Shown piece after piece: positions 9,352 to 19,103 of a stretch of DNA of 64,000 bases; the first letter of the stretch is position 1, and the number at the start of each line of letters is the position of its first letter. The notes beneath the pieces were generated by a model. It did no database searches, was not told where the DNA came from, and worked only from the letters and a program-made list of their open reading frames with translations. The translations under genes and the position numbers were made by a program. The DNA comes from Limosilactobacillus rudii (GTDB taxonomy: Bacteria > Bacillota > Bacilli > Lactobacillales > Lactobacillaceae). The stretch covers positions 124,001-188,000 of the forward strand of contig NZ_JACIVB010000017.1 of the NCBI RefSeq assembly GCF_014145455.1, in the 5' to 3' direction.

Positions 9352-9359
9352 TTATTATT

Positions 9360-9392
9360 AAAGTCACCGATTTATTATCGGTGGCTTTTTTA
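9360..9392 (+). terminator. Intrinsic terminator of tRNA-Lys copy 2
   Basis: Hairpin AAGTCACCGAT / ATCGGTGGCTT followed by a T run. Confidence 0.88.
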
Positions 9393-9523
9393 TTTATTAA
9401 GCTAGTTACTACCTAAAATTAATTTATTATACGATTACAACTAATCTTACATGCGCTATAATATAAACGTTTTGAAGAGATCAACGATTTTATGATTTCT
9501 TGATCATAAAGAAGGAATTTACA

Positions 9524-10228
9524 ATGAAAACACAAAAACAACATCATTTTCCATTTGAATCCTTGCCACCAGATGAACAGAAAAAATTTTATGAAGTATA
9601 TGAACAAATGAAGCAGGTTCAACGAGATGAGCCTAATCGACTTCGTGAACACCTTGAGGCTTTCAATGATGCTATCTTAGCAATTGTTGCTACAATTATC
9701 GTTTTGGAAATTAAACCACCAATTGGTGAAGTTAATTACGCAGGATTTCTTAGCAATCTATTGATTTTCTTGATTTCATTCGCAATTATTGCTGACTTTT
9801 GGTATAATCTCCACCTTTTGTTCTCTTTCTTTGTTATTAAACCTGATAGTCTGATAGTAATTTTGGATTTATGCTTGCTCGCTGACTTAGCCTTAATGCC
9901 AACAATGACGAAGTGGATTATGTCTGAGGCTTCAGGATTTGCAGTCATGAATTATGGAATTATTTACCTAATCGCATGCATTATCAGAACACTAATGCAA
10001 TATTTAGGATTTAAAAATATGGGGAAGGAATCAAAACTGCTACAAAGTGTTACGGTTCGGCACTCAATGGCTCAATTTATCGGAATAGTTATTCTTAATG
10101 CTGTCCTTATTGCCTTTGCATTCTACTATCCTAAAGTTGTAATGATTCTGTATCTTGCAACACCAATTATCTCAGGAATAATGATGAATTTTCAGCAGCA
10201 TAAACACAACCTTGATGAGAATAACTAA
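9524..10228 (+). CDS. TMEM175-family (DUF1211) putative potassium channel protein
   Basis: Membrane protein of 234 residues. The first membrane segment carries the family signature: R..EHLEAFNDAILAIVATIIVLE, equivalent to the R..AFSDA motif of bacterial TMEM175 channels (here N replaces the usual S). About five or six hydrophobic segments follow. The start is the ATG after GAAGGA at 9510-9515. Bacterial members form tetrameric potassium-permeable pores. It stands alone behind the tRNA terminator, and its physiological role is unknown. Confidence 0.82.
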   Translation: MKTQKQHHFPFESLPPDEQKKFYEVYEQMKQVQRDEPNRLREHLEAFNDAILAIVATIIVLEIKPPIGEVNYAGFLSNLLIFLISFAIIADFWYNLHLLFSFFVIKPDSLIVILDLCLLADLALMPTMTKWIMSEASGFAVMNYGIIYLIACIIRTLMQYLGFKNMGKESKLLQSVTVRHSMAQFIGIVILNAVLIAFAFYYPKVVMILYLATPIISGIMMNFQQHKHNLDENN

Positions 10229-10540
10229 AACTTATTAAGATAATTTAGACTCTACAATTTTAAGTACTGGTGAAATTTTTACATAAATACTTATTTGACG
10301 AAGAGCCGAAATTCTTATATAAATGCCAAAATTTGTCTTTTTGACACTTTAAAAGATAAAGTAGACATTTAAAACCTGTTTTCTTACATTTTAAGATAAA
10401 TAATCTCCTTTAATTAATTCCATTGTATTATTGACTAATTTATCAAAAAGCTTGATACCGCAACGTTGCAACAAAGCATTGCTAGACTTTATTCCACTAT
10501 TCTCGTATCCTTATACCAAAAATATGATGAGTGAATCAAT
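10229..10540. other. 312-base intergenic stretch, no gene seen
   Basis: AT-rich, with no convincing ORF. Two short inverted repeats lie upstream of the XRE gene: TATCAA/TTGATA (10441-10457) and the 10-base palindrome GCAACGTTGC (10460-10469). These are candidate operators for the regulator that follows. No clear -35/-10 pair was found. Confidence 0.4.
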
Positions 10541-11098
10541 ATGTCCTTTGGTAAACAAATTTTAGCTCAACGTAAAAAACTCGGCTTCACCCAACAAAAC
10601 GTTGCCGATAAATTACATATTACGCGGCAAACACTTTCTAAATGGGAGAACGATAAAAGTTATCCTGATCTAAAACTACTTCTTGCCCTTAGCGATTTAT
10701 ATCACGTTCCTGTCGATTCATTGCTTAGGGAAAATGAAGACTTGACTAACTATCTAAATCGTAATAAGGCATCACAGTCGTTTAATATTATCCGTGGTTT
10801 ATTCTGGCTACTTATGGGCTTTTATTTTGATACTTCCATTAACTATTGGTCTAATATCTTAATCCCCATTATTATCCTTGTCATAATGGAATACCTTGCC
10901 TTTAAAGAATCATTTTTTCTGGGAAATCACTGGACTAAACAAAAGACCTATACCATTTGGGGATACTTATGGACCACTGTAATGATTGCCGAAATAATTT
11001 ATTTCATTATCAATAAACAACTTAACATACTGATTCTTTGTTCTACCTTAGCAGTCTATTATTTTTCTCACCAATACGTTTATAAACTGCGTAACTAA
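10541..11098 (+). CDS. XRE-family regulator with C-terminal membrane segments
   Basis: 185 residues. The N-terminal Cro/CI helix-turn-helix (about 6-62) reads GFTQQNVADKLHITRQTLSKWENDKSYPD. The C-terminal half has about four hydrophobic stretches (from about residue 85), so it is probably membrane-tethered. Proteins of this shape are common in lactobacilli and usually uncharacterised. No co-directional partner lies next to it; a hairpin ends the transcript straight after the stop. Confidence 0.85.
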   Translation: MSFGKQILAQRKKLGFTQQNVADKLHITRQTLSKWENDKSYPDLKLLLALSDLYHVPVDSLLRENEDLTNYLNRNKASQSFNIIRGLFWLLMGFYFDTSINYWSNILIPIIILVIMEYLAFKESFFLGNHWTKQKTYTIWGYLWTTVMIAEIIYFIINKQLNILILCSTLAVYYFSHQYVYKLRN

Positions 11099-11127
11099 AA
11101 AAGACGTCGATCCGGCGTCCTTTTTTA
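11097..11127. terminator. Terminator shared by the XRE and PPK2 genes
   Basis: Short GACG/CGTC hairpin flanked by A6 and T6 lies between two convergent genes, so it can work on both strands. Confidence 0.7.
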
Positions 11128-11130
11128 TTA

Positions 11131-12012
11131 TTATTCATCATCTTCTGCTAATAATTCTTTGCGTGCCTGTCTTAACCCCATTTCCTGTTCCGGTGAAACT
11201 TCTGGATATGCCAATGGCAAACTATTAATCTTTTTCGTCAAAATATCTGAAACAATCAATCGGGAGTACCACTTATCATCTGCTGGAATAACGTACCATG
11301 GATTTTTCTTAGTAGCTGTTGCATTAATCGCCTTTTCATATGCTTTTTGGTAATCATCCCAATATTGTCGTTCACGAATATCAGCTGCTGAAAATTTCCA
11401 GTTTTTTTCAGGAATATCAATTCGCGCTAAGAATCGATTTCGTTGCTCTGCTTTTGAAACATGAAGGAAAAATTTAACAATCATATAGCCATTTCGTGTC
11501 AAATAGCTTTCATATTGGCGAATATCCTCATACCGACTATCAAAGAAACGAGCATCTACGTCTTTTAATGATTCCACTCCCGGCAAATTAGCATTAACGA
11601 TTAGTTCAGGATGGACCCGTGAAACAAGAACATCCTCATAATAAGAACGATTAAAGACGCCAATGTCACCACGCATCGGCAACTCGCGGGTTATTCGCCA
11701 AAGGTAGTCATGACGTAATTCACGACCGGTTGGTTGCTTAAAATTAGCGACCTTGAAACCGACTGGATTAACACCAGCAAAGATATGTGAAATCATACTA
11801 TCTTTTCCTGCTGCATCCATTGCTTGAAAGACCACTAAAACACCATAGTGGCGCCGTGCATACATCATCTTTTGCGCATTCTTTATTGACTTAACATTCT
11901 TCTTAATTTTCTTTTTAATCTTCTTTAACTCGTCAGCAGAATCTTTAACTTTCGTTGGCGCTTTTTTTATATCAAAATCCTTACCAGTATAACGGTATTG
12001 GTCAGTCTTCAT
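11131..12012 (-). CDS. Polyphosphate kinase 2 family nucleotide phosphotransferase
   Basis: 293-residue soluble enzyme that transfers phosphate between polyphosphate and nucleotides. Walker A is FQAMDAAGKD (about 62-71) and the Walker B region is DIGVFNRSYYEDVLVSRV (about 116-133); the lid residues R and K follow. Single-domain size fits class I/III PPK2. The preference for ADP or AMP cannot be read from sequence. It appears monocistronic and convergent with the XRE gene. Confidence 0.92.
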   Translation of the reverse strand: MKTDQYRYTGKDFDIKKAPTKVKDSADELKKIKKKIKKNVKSIKNAQKMMYARRHYGVLVVFQAMDAAGKDSMISHIFAGVNPVGFKVANFKQPTGRELRHDYLWRITRELPMRGDIGVFNRSYYEDVLVSRVHPELIVNANLPGVESLKDVDARFFDSRYEDIRQYESYLTRNGYMIVKFFLHVSKAEQRNRFLARIDIPEKNWKFSAADIRERQYWDDYQKAYEKAINATATKKNPWYVIPADDKWYSRLIVSDILTKKINSLPLAYPEVSPEQEMGLRQARKELLAEDDE

Positions 12013-12083
12013 TGATTTTCACCTCATTGCTTTCAATTCATTCTCATTTACATCATAGCAAATGACTTATAATTTGGTTAATT

Positions 12084-12136
12084 AAAAAGCCCCTAACTAC
12101 AAATGTTAAGAACTTTTCAACTATTATTTAGGCTCC
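12084..12136 (-). terminator. Probable terminator after the zinc-ribbon gene
   Basis: On the minus strand AGCCTAA pairs with TTAGGGGCT across a long loop and is followed by T5. The stem is imperfect. Confidence 0.45.
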
Positions 12137-12147
12137 GCTTTTCTTCA

Positions 12148-12459
12148 TCACTCAATAATATCCCTTGTACTCAGTTGATATTTACTATGCTTCAACCGAC
12201 CAATCTTATGTTCACGCCCATCATTAACAATAAATTCATCTACTGCGCCACACTCATCACAGACTACAACGATCTGGTACCGTTGCGAATCATCGTTATT
12301 CGTATCCATCCAATTACGTTCGGCAATCAATAATGGTTTTTGGTGGCAACGATAGCAAGGGATTGCTAATTTACGACCTTCACGAAAAGGATCTCCAGTT
12401 TTGCCAACCATTCCCCACCGATCTTCACCATGAACATTATCATAATTATTGTAAAACAT
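12148..12459 (-). CDS. Small zinc-ribbon-like protein of unknown function
   Basis: 103 residues with two CxxC pairs: Cys35/Cys38 (IPCYRCHQ) and Cys67/Cys70 (VVCDECGA). They are spaced as in a four-cysteine zinc ribbon. No catalytic motif or membrane segment is seen. It starts 12 bases after the MFS gene on the same strand, so they may be co-transcribed. The function is not recognised. Confidence 0.7.
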   Translation of the reverse strand: MFYNNYDNVHGEDRWGMVGKTGDPFREGRKLAIPCYRCHQKPLLIAERNWMDTNNDDSQRYQIVVVCDECGAVDEFIVNDGREHKIGRLKHSKYQLSTRDIIE

Positions 12460-12471
12460 TATCTCACTTCT

Positions 12472-13662
12472 CTAATATTCGACTGTTTTTGCCCGTTTTA
12501 CTTTAACAACTAATAATACAATTATCTCCATTATGAAAATAGAAACGGCACAAATGACAAATAAAATATGATAAGACGTTGCTTCAATCATCAAGCCCCC
12601 GAATAATGGGCCAATTGCTTTACCGATTGATGAGAATGCATTCAAAATTCCTTGGTATTTTCCCTTAACTGCCACTGGCGATAAACTATTGACAATTGCC
12701 GGCATTGTTGGCAGTGCTGTCGCTTCACCAATCGTCAAAACAACCATTGCGGCAACAAACCAACTATACGAGTGAGCATATAATAAGAGAACGAATGAAA
12801 AACCGATTGTAAATATTCCAATAAATACTTGTGCATATGGACGATTAATCCACCGGTTGAGCCACGTTAATCCCAACTGGAAAATAACAATCAAAATCCC
12901 ATTTAACGTCCAAAGTAAACTATACTTCGTCATTGATATTCCCTGGTCAGTCATAAATACTGATAAATTACTTGCCCATTGTTCGTACATTGTCCAAATT
13001 ACAACTAACGCAATAAAAAATATCCAGTTAATCCATAAATTAGCTTGGGGGAGCTTGATGCTAGTTGTTTGCTCATTATTAGTTTCAGTTTGGGTGGTTG
13101 ACTGGTGACTATCCTTAAAGAAGAAAAGGACAACGAGTAAAAACATCGTGTACAAAATAGTCGTGATTAAAAACATTGGTGATACGTTACCATGCGCATA
13201 CTGGTACAGTGGACCGACAATCGTTGTCCCAATCACCATCCCTAAGTTATTGGCAAAATAAAGCATATTAAATACGTACCGTCCATCACGACCAGACCGC
13301 GTTGCGAAGGAATTCACCATCGTAATTATCCAACCATTGAAAAAGCCGATTGCGGTCAATAAAATCCCATAAATAGGCCATCCATTAAATAAGATCATGA
13401 TCGCCATTACAATAGTCGCTAGCAATGTTCCGCCAATCATTAACTTACGAGGATTAGCTCGATCAAACAGCAACCCGCTTACATAACTACCAATAACATT
13501 TGCTCCTGAATAAAAAAGCAATACGATTCCAGAAACAGTTAACGATTCATGTAACTGATCATGGATATAAATTGTTGTTAATGGCCATACAAAACTGTTC
13601 CCAATACTTCCTAGGAACATTCCTAATAACAACCATTTTAACTCTACTCCTTGACGGTTCAT
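12472..13662 (-). CDS. MFS transporter, drug/metabolite efflux type
   Basis: 396 residues with about 12 hydrophobic segments. The major-facilitator motif A variant GLLFDRANPRKLMIGG lies between helices 2 and 3. The size fits 12-helix DHA1-like exporters. The second half repeats the fold with GKYQGILNAFSSIGKAIGPLFGG. The substrate cannot be told. It lies directly before the zinc-ribbon gene and is separate from dnaB behind a terminator. Confidence 0.88.
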   Translation of the reverse strand: MNRQGVELKWLLLGMFLGSIGNSFVWPLTTIYIHDQLHESLTVSGIVLLFYSGANVIGSYVSGLLFDRANPRKLMIGGTLLATIVMAIMILFNGWPIYGILLTAIGFFNGWIITMVNSFATRSGRDGRYVFNMLYFANNLGMVIGTTIVGPLYQYAHGNVSPMFLITTILYTMFLLVVLFFFKDSHQSTTQTETNNEQTTSIKLPQANLWINWIFFIALVVIWTMYEQWASNLSVFMTDQGISMTKYSLLWTLNGILIVIFQLGLTWLNRWINRPYAQVFIGIFTIGFSFVLLLYAHSYSWFVAAMVVLTIGEATALPTMPAIVNSLSPVAVKGKYQGILNAFSSIGKAIGPLFGGLMIEATSYHILFVICAVSIFIMEIIVLLVVKVKRAKTVEY

Positions 13663-13703
13663 TGTTTACGCCTCCTCAATTACTATCATACCGTTTATTC
13701 TTT

Positions 13704-13740
13704 ATAAAAACCTTTTTAGTGTCTTAAGCGCACTAAAAGG
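13704..13740 (-). terminator. Intrinsic terminator after dnaB
   Basis: On the minus strand CTTTTAGTG pairs with CACTAAAAAG and is followed by G and T5. Confidence 0.75.
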
Positions 13741-13785
13741 GCTACCCCAGTTTTCTGCTGAAATGCCCTCTTAGACTTATCATTT

Positions 13786-15180
13786 TTAATTATTATCCTC
13801 TGGAAGATAAGAAATCGAAGTGAACTTATTATAGGATTTTGCAAATAATAACTTAACCGTCCCGCGCGGACCACTACGATTCTTTTCGATGATGACTTCA
13901 ACTTCACTTGCATTAGAGCCATCGTCATCTTGATTATTTCCCTGGTTATTATTATCATCGTCAGAATCTTCATCATGTTCGTAATAGTCATCACGATAAA
14001 GGAAACTAACAATATCCGCATCCTGTTCAATTGATCCTGATTCACGAATATCAGATAATACTGGACGTTTATCTTGCCGTTGCTCAACTCCCCGCGATAA
14101 TTGCGAAAGAGCAATCACTGGCACTTCTAACTCTTTAGCTAGTTTTTTTAACTGTCGAGAAATTTCAGAAACTTCTTGCTGGCGGTTATCAGGGTTGCTC
14201 CCTTCGATCAATTGAAGATAATCAATAACAATTAATCCTAAGTTTCCCTTTTCCTTAGCTAGCCGCCGACAACGTGCCCGTATTTCGGCAACTTTAATTC
14301 CCGGCGTATCATCAATATAAATACTTGCATTACTCAACGCCCCGGTTGCAATAAACAAGCTTTCCCATTCATCTGGATTGAGTTGACCAGTTCGCAAATG
14401 ATTAGCATTAATGTTTCCTTCAGCGCATAACATCCGGTTTGCAAGTGATTCTGCGCCCATTTCAAGACTAAAAATTGCGACAGTATTATCCGTTCGAGTT
14501 GCCACATTTTGAGCAATATTAAGGACAAATGCCGTTTTTCCAACAGCTGGTCGCGCTGCAATAATTACCAATTCGTCTTTATGCAGCCCGGTTGTCATTT
14601 CATCCAATTGCGCATAACCTGTCGATAGCCCGGTAATTTCTGATCCCTGCTTAGCAAGATCGCTAACATGATTAATTGACTGTTGAAGCACGTCTCCAAT
14701 ACTTTGAAAACCTGTTTGCCGACTATTTTCAGAAACTGACATAATTTCCTGTTCAGCACGGTCAAGTTGGTCTTCAACTTTGTCATTACCAGCATAACTA
14801 TCATTGATAATTTTGGTTGCTGTATTAATTAAGCGTCGAGAAATTGCCTTATCATGAACAATCTTAGAATAATAAACAACATTAGCTGCTGTCGGCACTG
14901 CTGTTGCAAGTTCACCAATATAAGCAACTCCACCAACATTTTCCGTTTGATTATCCTGATCCAGAATATTTTTCATTGTCAGTGGGTCAATCGGCTGATC
15001 CTCATCATTTAACTGGATCATTTTTTCAAAGATAATCTGATGAGCCTTCCGATAAAAATCTTGTGGCTCTAAATATTCCATTGCATCAGCCAACGCGTTT
15101 TTACTCAAAAAAGCAGCTCCAAGAACTGCTTTTTCTGCTTCAATATCGCGTGGTTCTTCTTGCATTGGTGCATTATCCAT
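13786..15180 (-). CDS. dnaB: Replicative DNA helicase DnaB (DnaC of Bacillus)
   Basis: Hexameric 5'-3' helicase of the replication fork, 464 residues. The N-terminal domain (about 10-110) binds primase. The RecA-like motor has Walker A ARPAVGKTAF, Walker B LIVIDYLQLI and the DnaB motif LSQLSRGVEQR. An acidic, Asn-rich insert (about 393-420) interrupts the loop after FLYRDDYY, where Bacillus has a short linker. It follows rplI closely, so gdpP-rplI-dnaB is probably one operon. Confidence 0.97.
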   Translation of the reverse strand: MDNAPMQEEPRDIEAEKAVLGAAFLSKNALADAMEYLEPQDFYRKAHQIIFEKMIQLNDEDQPIDPLTMKNILDQDNQTENVGGVAYIGELATAVPTAANVVYYSKIVHDKAISRRLINTATKIINDSYAGNDKVEDQLDRAEQEIMSVSENSRQTGFQSIGDVLQQSINHVSDLAKQGSEITGLSTGYAQLDEMTTGLHKDELVIIAARPAVGKTAFVLNIAQNVATRTDNTVAIFSLEMGAESLANRMLCAEGNINANHLRTGQLNPDEWESLFIATGALSNASIYIDDTPGIKVAEIRARCRRLAKEKGNLGLIVIDYLQLIEGSNPDNRQQEVSEISRQLKKLAKELEVPVIALSQLSRGVEQRQDKRPVLSDIRESGSIEQDADIVSFLYRDDYYEHDEDSDDDNNNQGNNQDDDGSNASEVEVIIEKNRSGPRGTVKLLFAKSYNKFTSISYLPEDNN

Positions 15181-15213
15181 AGCGATACCGCTCCTTAAAT
15201 ATCTTGATTCGCA

Positions 15214-15666
15214 TTACTTCTCTGCAATGTGAACACGAATTTGTGCCTCAACTTCTGGGTGAAGCTTAATTGGCACATTGACATAACCTAGCGCCTTAAT
15301 TGGGGCAGCTAGCTCAATCTTTCGCTTATCGATCTTCAGGTCAAATTGTTTTTGTAAAGCAGTTGCAATTTGCTTAGTAGAGATAGAACCAAACATCCGA
15401 CCGTCAGTACCAGCCTTCCCGCTTAATTCTACAACAGTATTATCATTTTCAAGAATTTTTTTCATCCGCTTGGCATTAGCAAGTTCTTCCGCAGCATGCT
15501 TTTCTTCAGCCCGCTGTTGTCCTTTTAATTGACTCATTGCCGCTTTAGTAGCTTGTTTTGCAAGTCCACGCTTAATTAAGTAGTTTTGTGCATATCCATC
15601 TGGCACTTCTTTTACTTGACCACGTTGTCCACGGCCTCGAACATCTTGCGTAAAAATAACTTTCAT
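15214..15666 (-). CDS. rplI: 50S ribosomal protein L9
   Basis: 150 residues. The N-terminal rRNA-binding domain (MKVIFTQDVRGRGQRGQ) joins the C-terminal domain by a long helix (about 45-80). The ATG at 15666 is preceded by GGAG at good spacing; a GTG nine bases upstream is a less likely start. It follows the gdpP stop by a few bases, so translation is likely coupled. Confidence 0.97.
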   Translation of the reverse strand: MKVIFTQDVRGRGQRGQVKEVPDGYAQNYLIKRGLAKQATKAAMSQLKGQQRAEEKHAAEELANAKRMKKILENDNTVVELSGKAGTDGRMFGSISTKQIATALQKQFDLKIDKRKIELAAPIKALGYVNVPIKLHPEVEAQIRVHIAEK

Positions 15667-15671
15667 TATGA

Positions 15672-17690
15672 TCACTCCTCTGTTTCATTTTGCTCGTTGT
15701 CAGGCTTAGTCAGAATATCAACTAACTCTTGCTTAACTTCAGCAATCGTCTTGCCGCTAATTTGTGTAGCTGCATTTGCTAGGTGACCACCGCCACCCAT
15801 CTTCTCCATAATCACTTGCACATTAACATTACCCATCGAACGTGCAGAAATACATACTTTTCCATCCGCTCGTTTAAAGATTACAAACGAAGCCTCAATT
15901 CCGCTCATTTGGAGTAACATATCAGCAGCTTGGGCAGCAGTGACAGGATCATAAACCTGTTCCTGCTCACCTGTACATAATGCTATTTTATCATTTATTT
16001 CAGCTCTTGAAATCAAATGATTACGTTGCATAAATGTTTCTGGATTTTCTTTCATGAACGATTGGATCATCAACCCATCAGCACCTGCCGAACGCAAGTA
16101 GCTAGCTGCATCAAACGTTCGTGTCCCTGCACTCTTTGTAAATGACTTTGTATCAACTTGAATTCCTGTAAGCATTGCTGTTGCTTCAAGCTTATTTAAG
16201 CCCTTACCTTCACGTGGCTGGTATTCAAACATCTCAGTAATTAATTCACAGGTTGACGAAGCATAAGGTTCAATATAAACAAGTAATGGATTCTCTGGAA
16301 AATCTTCACCCCGACGATGGTGATCAATGATAACTAATCTATTTTGCATTTTATCATATAACTCAGGCGCGATGGTAATGCCGCGCTTAGCATGATCTAC
16401 CATGACCAATAGACTATTACTTGTTGCTTTTTCTATTGCTTCAGCTGGGGAGATAATATGGTCTTTAATCGTTTGGTAATTATCAATTTCGTGCATCAAC
16501 CGCTGAATATCAGAATGTGGATGCTCATCATCAATCACAATCCAGCACTCCCGTTCATTCATTTCAGCAATACGCCTAATCCCTAAACAGGCACCAATCG
16601 AATCCATATCTGGATTAGTATGACCCATTACAAATAATTGATCTGACTGGGCCATTAGTTCTTGGAGAGCTTGACTAATCATTCGCGCACGTACCCGTGT
16701 TCGTTTCTCCATTGGGTTAGTCTTTCCGCCATAGAAGCGTGCTTCTTGATCCTGGGCACGAACGACAACTTGATCTCCTCCCCGTCCTAAAGCAAGGTCA
16801 AGATTATTTTGAGCCGTATCAGCCAGCTTTATCAAATCATTTTCGCCATAAGCAATTCCCACACTAAGCGTAACTGGTGAATTTTGCTTTGACGTATTTT
16901 GTCTAATTACATCCAGAATTTTAAATTTTTGCTTTTCTAATTCTGCTAATGAAACCTGGTGGCCGATAATTAAGTAGTTATCATCATCAATAATCTTCAT
17001 TAAAAGATGATTAGCTACTGCCCAGTCACTTATCTCCGACGTAACATAATTGTGCAGGTTAGATACATCAGAATCACTCATTCCCTGTATCAATTCATCA
17101 TAATTATCAAGATAAATATTACCAATAAAAATTTGCTCATCCTTGTACCGAGCGCTAATTTGTTCATATTTTGTAATATCCAATAAGTATATTACTTGAC
17201 CTTGATACTGAACTAAAAATTCAAATTGACGTCCTTGCCAAGTTACTACCTGCGCTTTTTTATCATCCGCATGCTTTTTAACCAATTCTGCTAAATCAGC
17301 ATCAACATCTGCAATCGGCTTACCAACAACAATTTCCAGGTTAAAATAACGTGCCATGAATGGATTAATCCATTCAATCTCACGGTGCTTATTTAACATG
17401 ATCATCCCTATTGGCATCTCTAACAAGGCTTCTTGTTGCCCTTGCTGAACCTTGTATGTTAATTCATTCAAGTATTCATGAGCATCAACTACTAATTTTC
17501 TAAGTCGTTGTAAACTAACAGCTCCACCAACAACCGCAATTAATAATACTATGATCCCTATAATCCAGTTGTCCATAAACCCTAAAATAAGTCCAATAAC
17601 TGTTAGAATTACTATGTAGCAGACATTCCAGCGGACTGCCGGGTGTCCAAAATAAGACGCCCAGTTCTCACGACTGAAAAATTTTTGCAT
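15672..17690 (-). CDS. gdpP: GdpP, membrane cyclic-di-AMP phosphodiesterase
   Basis: 672 residues. Two membrane helices (about 20-60) are followed by a degenerate PAS domain, a degenerate GGDEF domain (the site reads GRGGDQ) and the DHH/DHHA1 catalytic domains. DHH motifs include GHTNPDMDSIG, MVDHAK and IIDHHRRG; DHHA1 ends with GGGGHLANAA. The enzyme hydrolyses c-di-AMP and so governs osmolyte and potassium balance and wall stress in Firmicutes. It overlaps the ribosome-binding region of rplI. Confidence 0.96.
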   Translation of the reverse strand: MQKFFSRENWASYFGHPAVRWNVCYIVILTVIGLILGFMDNWIIGIIVLLIAVVGGAVSLQRLRKLVVDAHEYLNELTYKVQQGQQEALLEMPIGMIMLNKHREIEWINPFMARYFNLEIVVGKPIADVDADLAELVKKHADDKKAQVVTWQGRQFEFLVQYQGQVIYLLDITKYEQISARYKDEQIFIGNIYLDNYDELIQGMSDSDVSNLHNYVTSEISDWAVANHLLMKIIDDDNYLIIGHQVSLAELEKQKFKILDVIRQNTSKQNSPVTLSVGIAYGENDLIKLADTAQNNLDLALGRGGDQVVVRAQDQEARFYGGKTNPMEKRTRVRARMISQALQELMAQSDQLFVMGHTNPDMDSIGACLGIRRIAEMNERECWIVIDDEHPHSDIQRLMHEIDNYQTIKDHIISPAEAIEKATSNSLLVMVDHAKRGITIAPELYDKMQNRLVIIDHHRRGEDFPENPLLVYIEPYASSTCELITEMFEYQPREGKGLNKLEATAMLTGIQVDTKSFTKSAGTRTFDAASYLRSAGADGLMIQSFMKENPETFMQRNHLISRAEINDKIALCTGEQEQVYDPVTAAQAADMLLQMSGIEASFVIFKRADGKVCISARSMGNVNVQVIMEKMGGGGHLANAATQISGKTIAEVKQELVDILTKPDNEQNETEE

Positions 17691-17884
17691 ATTAGTCCTC
17701 CCAAAATAGCTCTACTTTGTCTATTAATCGGATAAATCTATCATATCACATCAATTACTTAGTCCATAGATTATATCATTTAATGTAGTAGTTTAAACCG
17801 GAAAACACCATAGTACTTAATTATTCTGCATATAATAGTTAGAATTATCAAAAAACAAGTAAATTTAATATTGTCATTTAAAAT

Positions 17885-17919
17885 AATAAAGAGACTGATC
17901 AAACTTCAGCCTCTTTATT
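17885..17919 (-). terminator. Terminator after rpsR
   Basis: Minus-strand hairpin AATAAAGAGGCTGA / TCAGTCTCTTTATT, with a T-rich tail. Confidence 0.75.
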
Positions 17920-17939
17920 ACAGTTATTCTTGCGGAAAA

Positions 17940-18176
17940 TTAATCTTCTGCAACGAATGGCAAAAGACCCATAATCCGTGCACGCTTGATAGCGATAGTT
18001 AACTTACGTTGATTCTTAGCACTAGTACCAGTTACCCGACGTGGTAAAATCTTACCCCGTTCAGAAATGAACCGACGTAATAAATCAGTGTCTTTGTAAT
18101 CGATGTATTCGATGTGGTTTGCGGCGATAAAGTCGACTTTACGACGACGACGACCGCCCCGACGTTGTTGTGCCAT
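17940..18176 (-). CDS. rpsR: 30S ribosomal protein S18
   Basis: 78 residues. The basic N-terminus ([11 protein letters not shown]) and the core [19 protein letters not shown] are typical. S18 forms a heterodimer with S6 on the small-subunit platform. It is the last gene of rpsF-ssb-rpsR, the usual order. Confidence 0.98.
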   Translation of the reverse strand: MAQQRRGGRRRRKVDFIAANHIEYIDYKDTDLLRRFISERGKILPRRVTGTSAKNQRKLTIAIKRARIMGLLPFVAED

Positions 18177-18207
18177 GAAATTACCCTCCTATTCTGAGTA
18201 AAAATTT

Positions 18208-18771
18208 TTAGAATGGTAACTCGTCATCAGCTAAATCAATGGATTGACCACCATCATCACTGCTTCCAGGGAACTGGTTGCCAGCGCTTTGACCATTGTC
18301 GAAACCATTATCAGCACTTGGTGACGGATTACTTTGAGGAGCGTTATTTCCAGGTTGTGGTTGGTTATTATATTGCGGAGTCGGAGCGCCAAATGGTTGT
18401 TGGTTACCATTAAATGGCTGTTGACCACCTTGTTGGTTCATCCCACCATTTTGACGAGGCTCTAATAACGCAAAATTATCAACAACAACTTCGGTAACAT
18501 ATACACGATTACCTTGTTGGTTTTCGTAGTTTCGGGTTTGAATCCGTCCTTCAATTCCAACAAGCGAACCCTTATGTGTAAAGTTACTAAAGTTTTCAGC
18601 GGACTTACGCCAAATAACGCAATTAATAAAATCAGCATCACGATCACCATTTTGGTTTCGGAATTGCCGATCAACAGCTAATGTAAATGAAACAACTGCT
18701 GTCCCGCTGGTTGTGTACCGCAACTCGGGATCTCTTGTTAAACGCCCAGTTAAGACTGCACGATTAAGCAT
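18208..18771 (-). CDS. ssb: Single-stranded DNA-binding protein
   Basis: 187 residues. The OB fold spans about 1-108 ([20 protein letters not shown]). A long Gln/Asn/Pro/Gly-rich disordered linker leads to the acidic tip DDELPF, which recruits replication and repair partners. Lies between rpsF and rpsR. Confidence 0.98.
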   Translation of the reverse strand: MLNRAVLTGRLTRDPELRYTTSGTAVVSFTLAVDRQFRNQNGDRDADFINCVIWRKSAENFSNFTHKGSLVGIEGRIQTRNYENQQGNRVYVTEVVVDNFALLEPRQNGGMNQQGGQQPFNGNQQPFGAPTPQYNNQPQPGNNAPQSNPSPSADNGFDNGQSAGNQFPGSSDDGGQSIDLADDELPF

Positions 18772-18806
18772 AGATCTTTCTCCTCTCTTGATTTAATGAC
18801 AATTAA

Positions 18807-19103
18807 TTAAGCATCAAGCTTAACAATCATGTGACGTAGGATATCATCACTGAACTTAGCTAAACGATCAAATTCGTTTAAAGCTTGGTCAGTATCAGTA
18901 GTCAAGTTTACCACGTGGTAAGTACCTTCAGTGTACTTAGCGATTGGGTAAGCAAAACGACGAGTTGACCAATCCTTTGAGTCAGCGATAGTTGCACCAT
19001 TGTCCGCTAAGATCTTGTCGAATCGGTCTACCAATTCGCTCTTTGCAGATTCTTCGATATCAGGACGAATGATGTAAGTAATTTCATATTTGCGTGTTTC
19101 CAT
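18807..19103 (-). CDS. rpsF: 30S ribosomal protein S6
   Basis: 98 residues beginning [18 protein letters not shown], the ferredoxin-like S6 fold. AAGGAGG precedes the ATG. It is the first gene of the operon, behind a leader of about 100 bases that may be regulated by S6:S18. Confidence 0.98.
   Translation of the reverse strand: METRKYEITYIIRPDIEESAKSELVDRFDKILADNGATIADSKDWSTRRFAYPIAKYTEGTYHVVNLTTDTDQALNEFDRLAKFSDDILRHMIVKLDA

Noticed and set aside
13716-14114. 132-codon minus-strand ORF overlapping the end of dnaB in another frame
   Set aside because: It uses the D/N-rich dnaB segment in a second frame; low complexity creates a long chance ORF.
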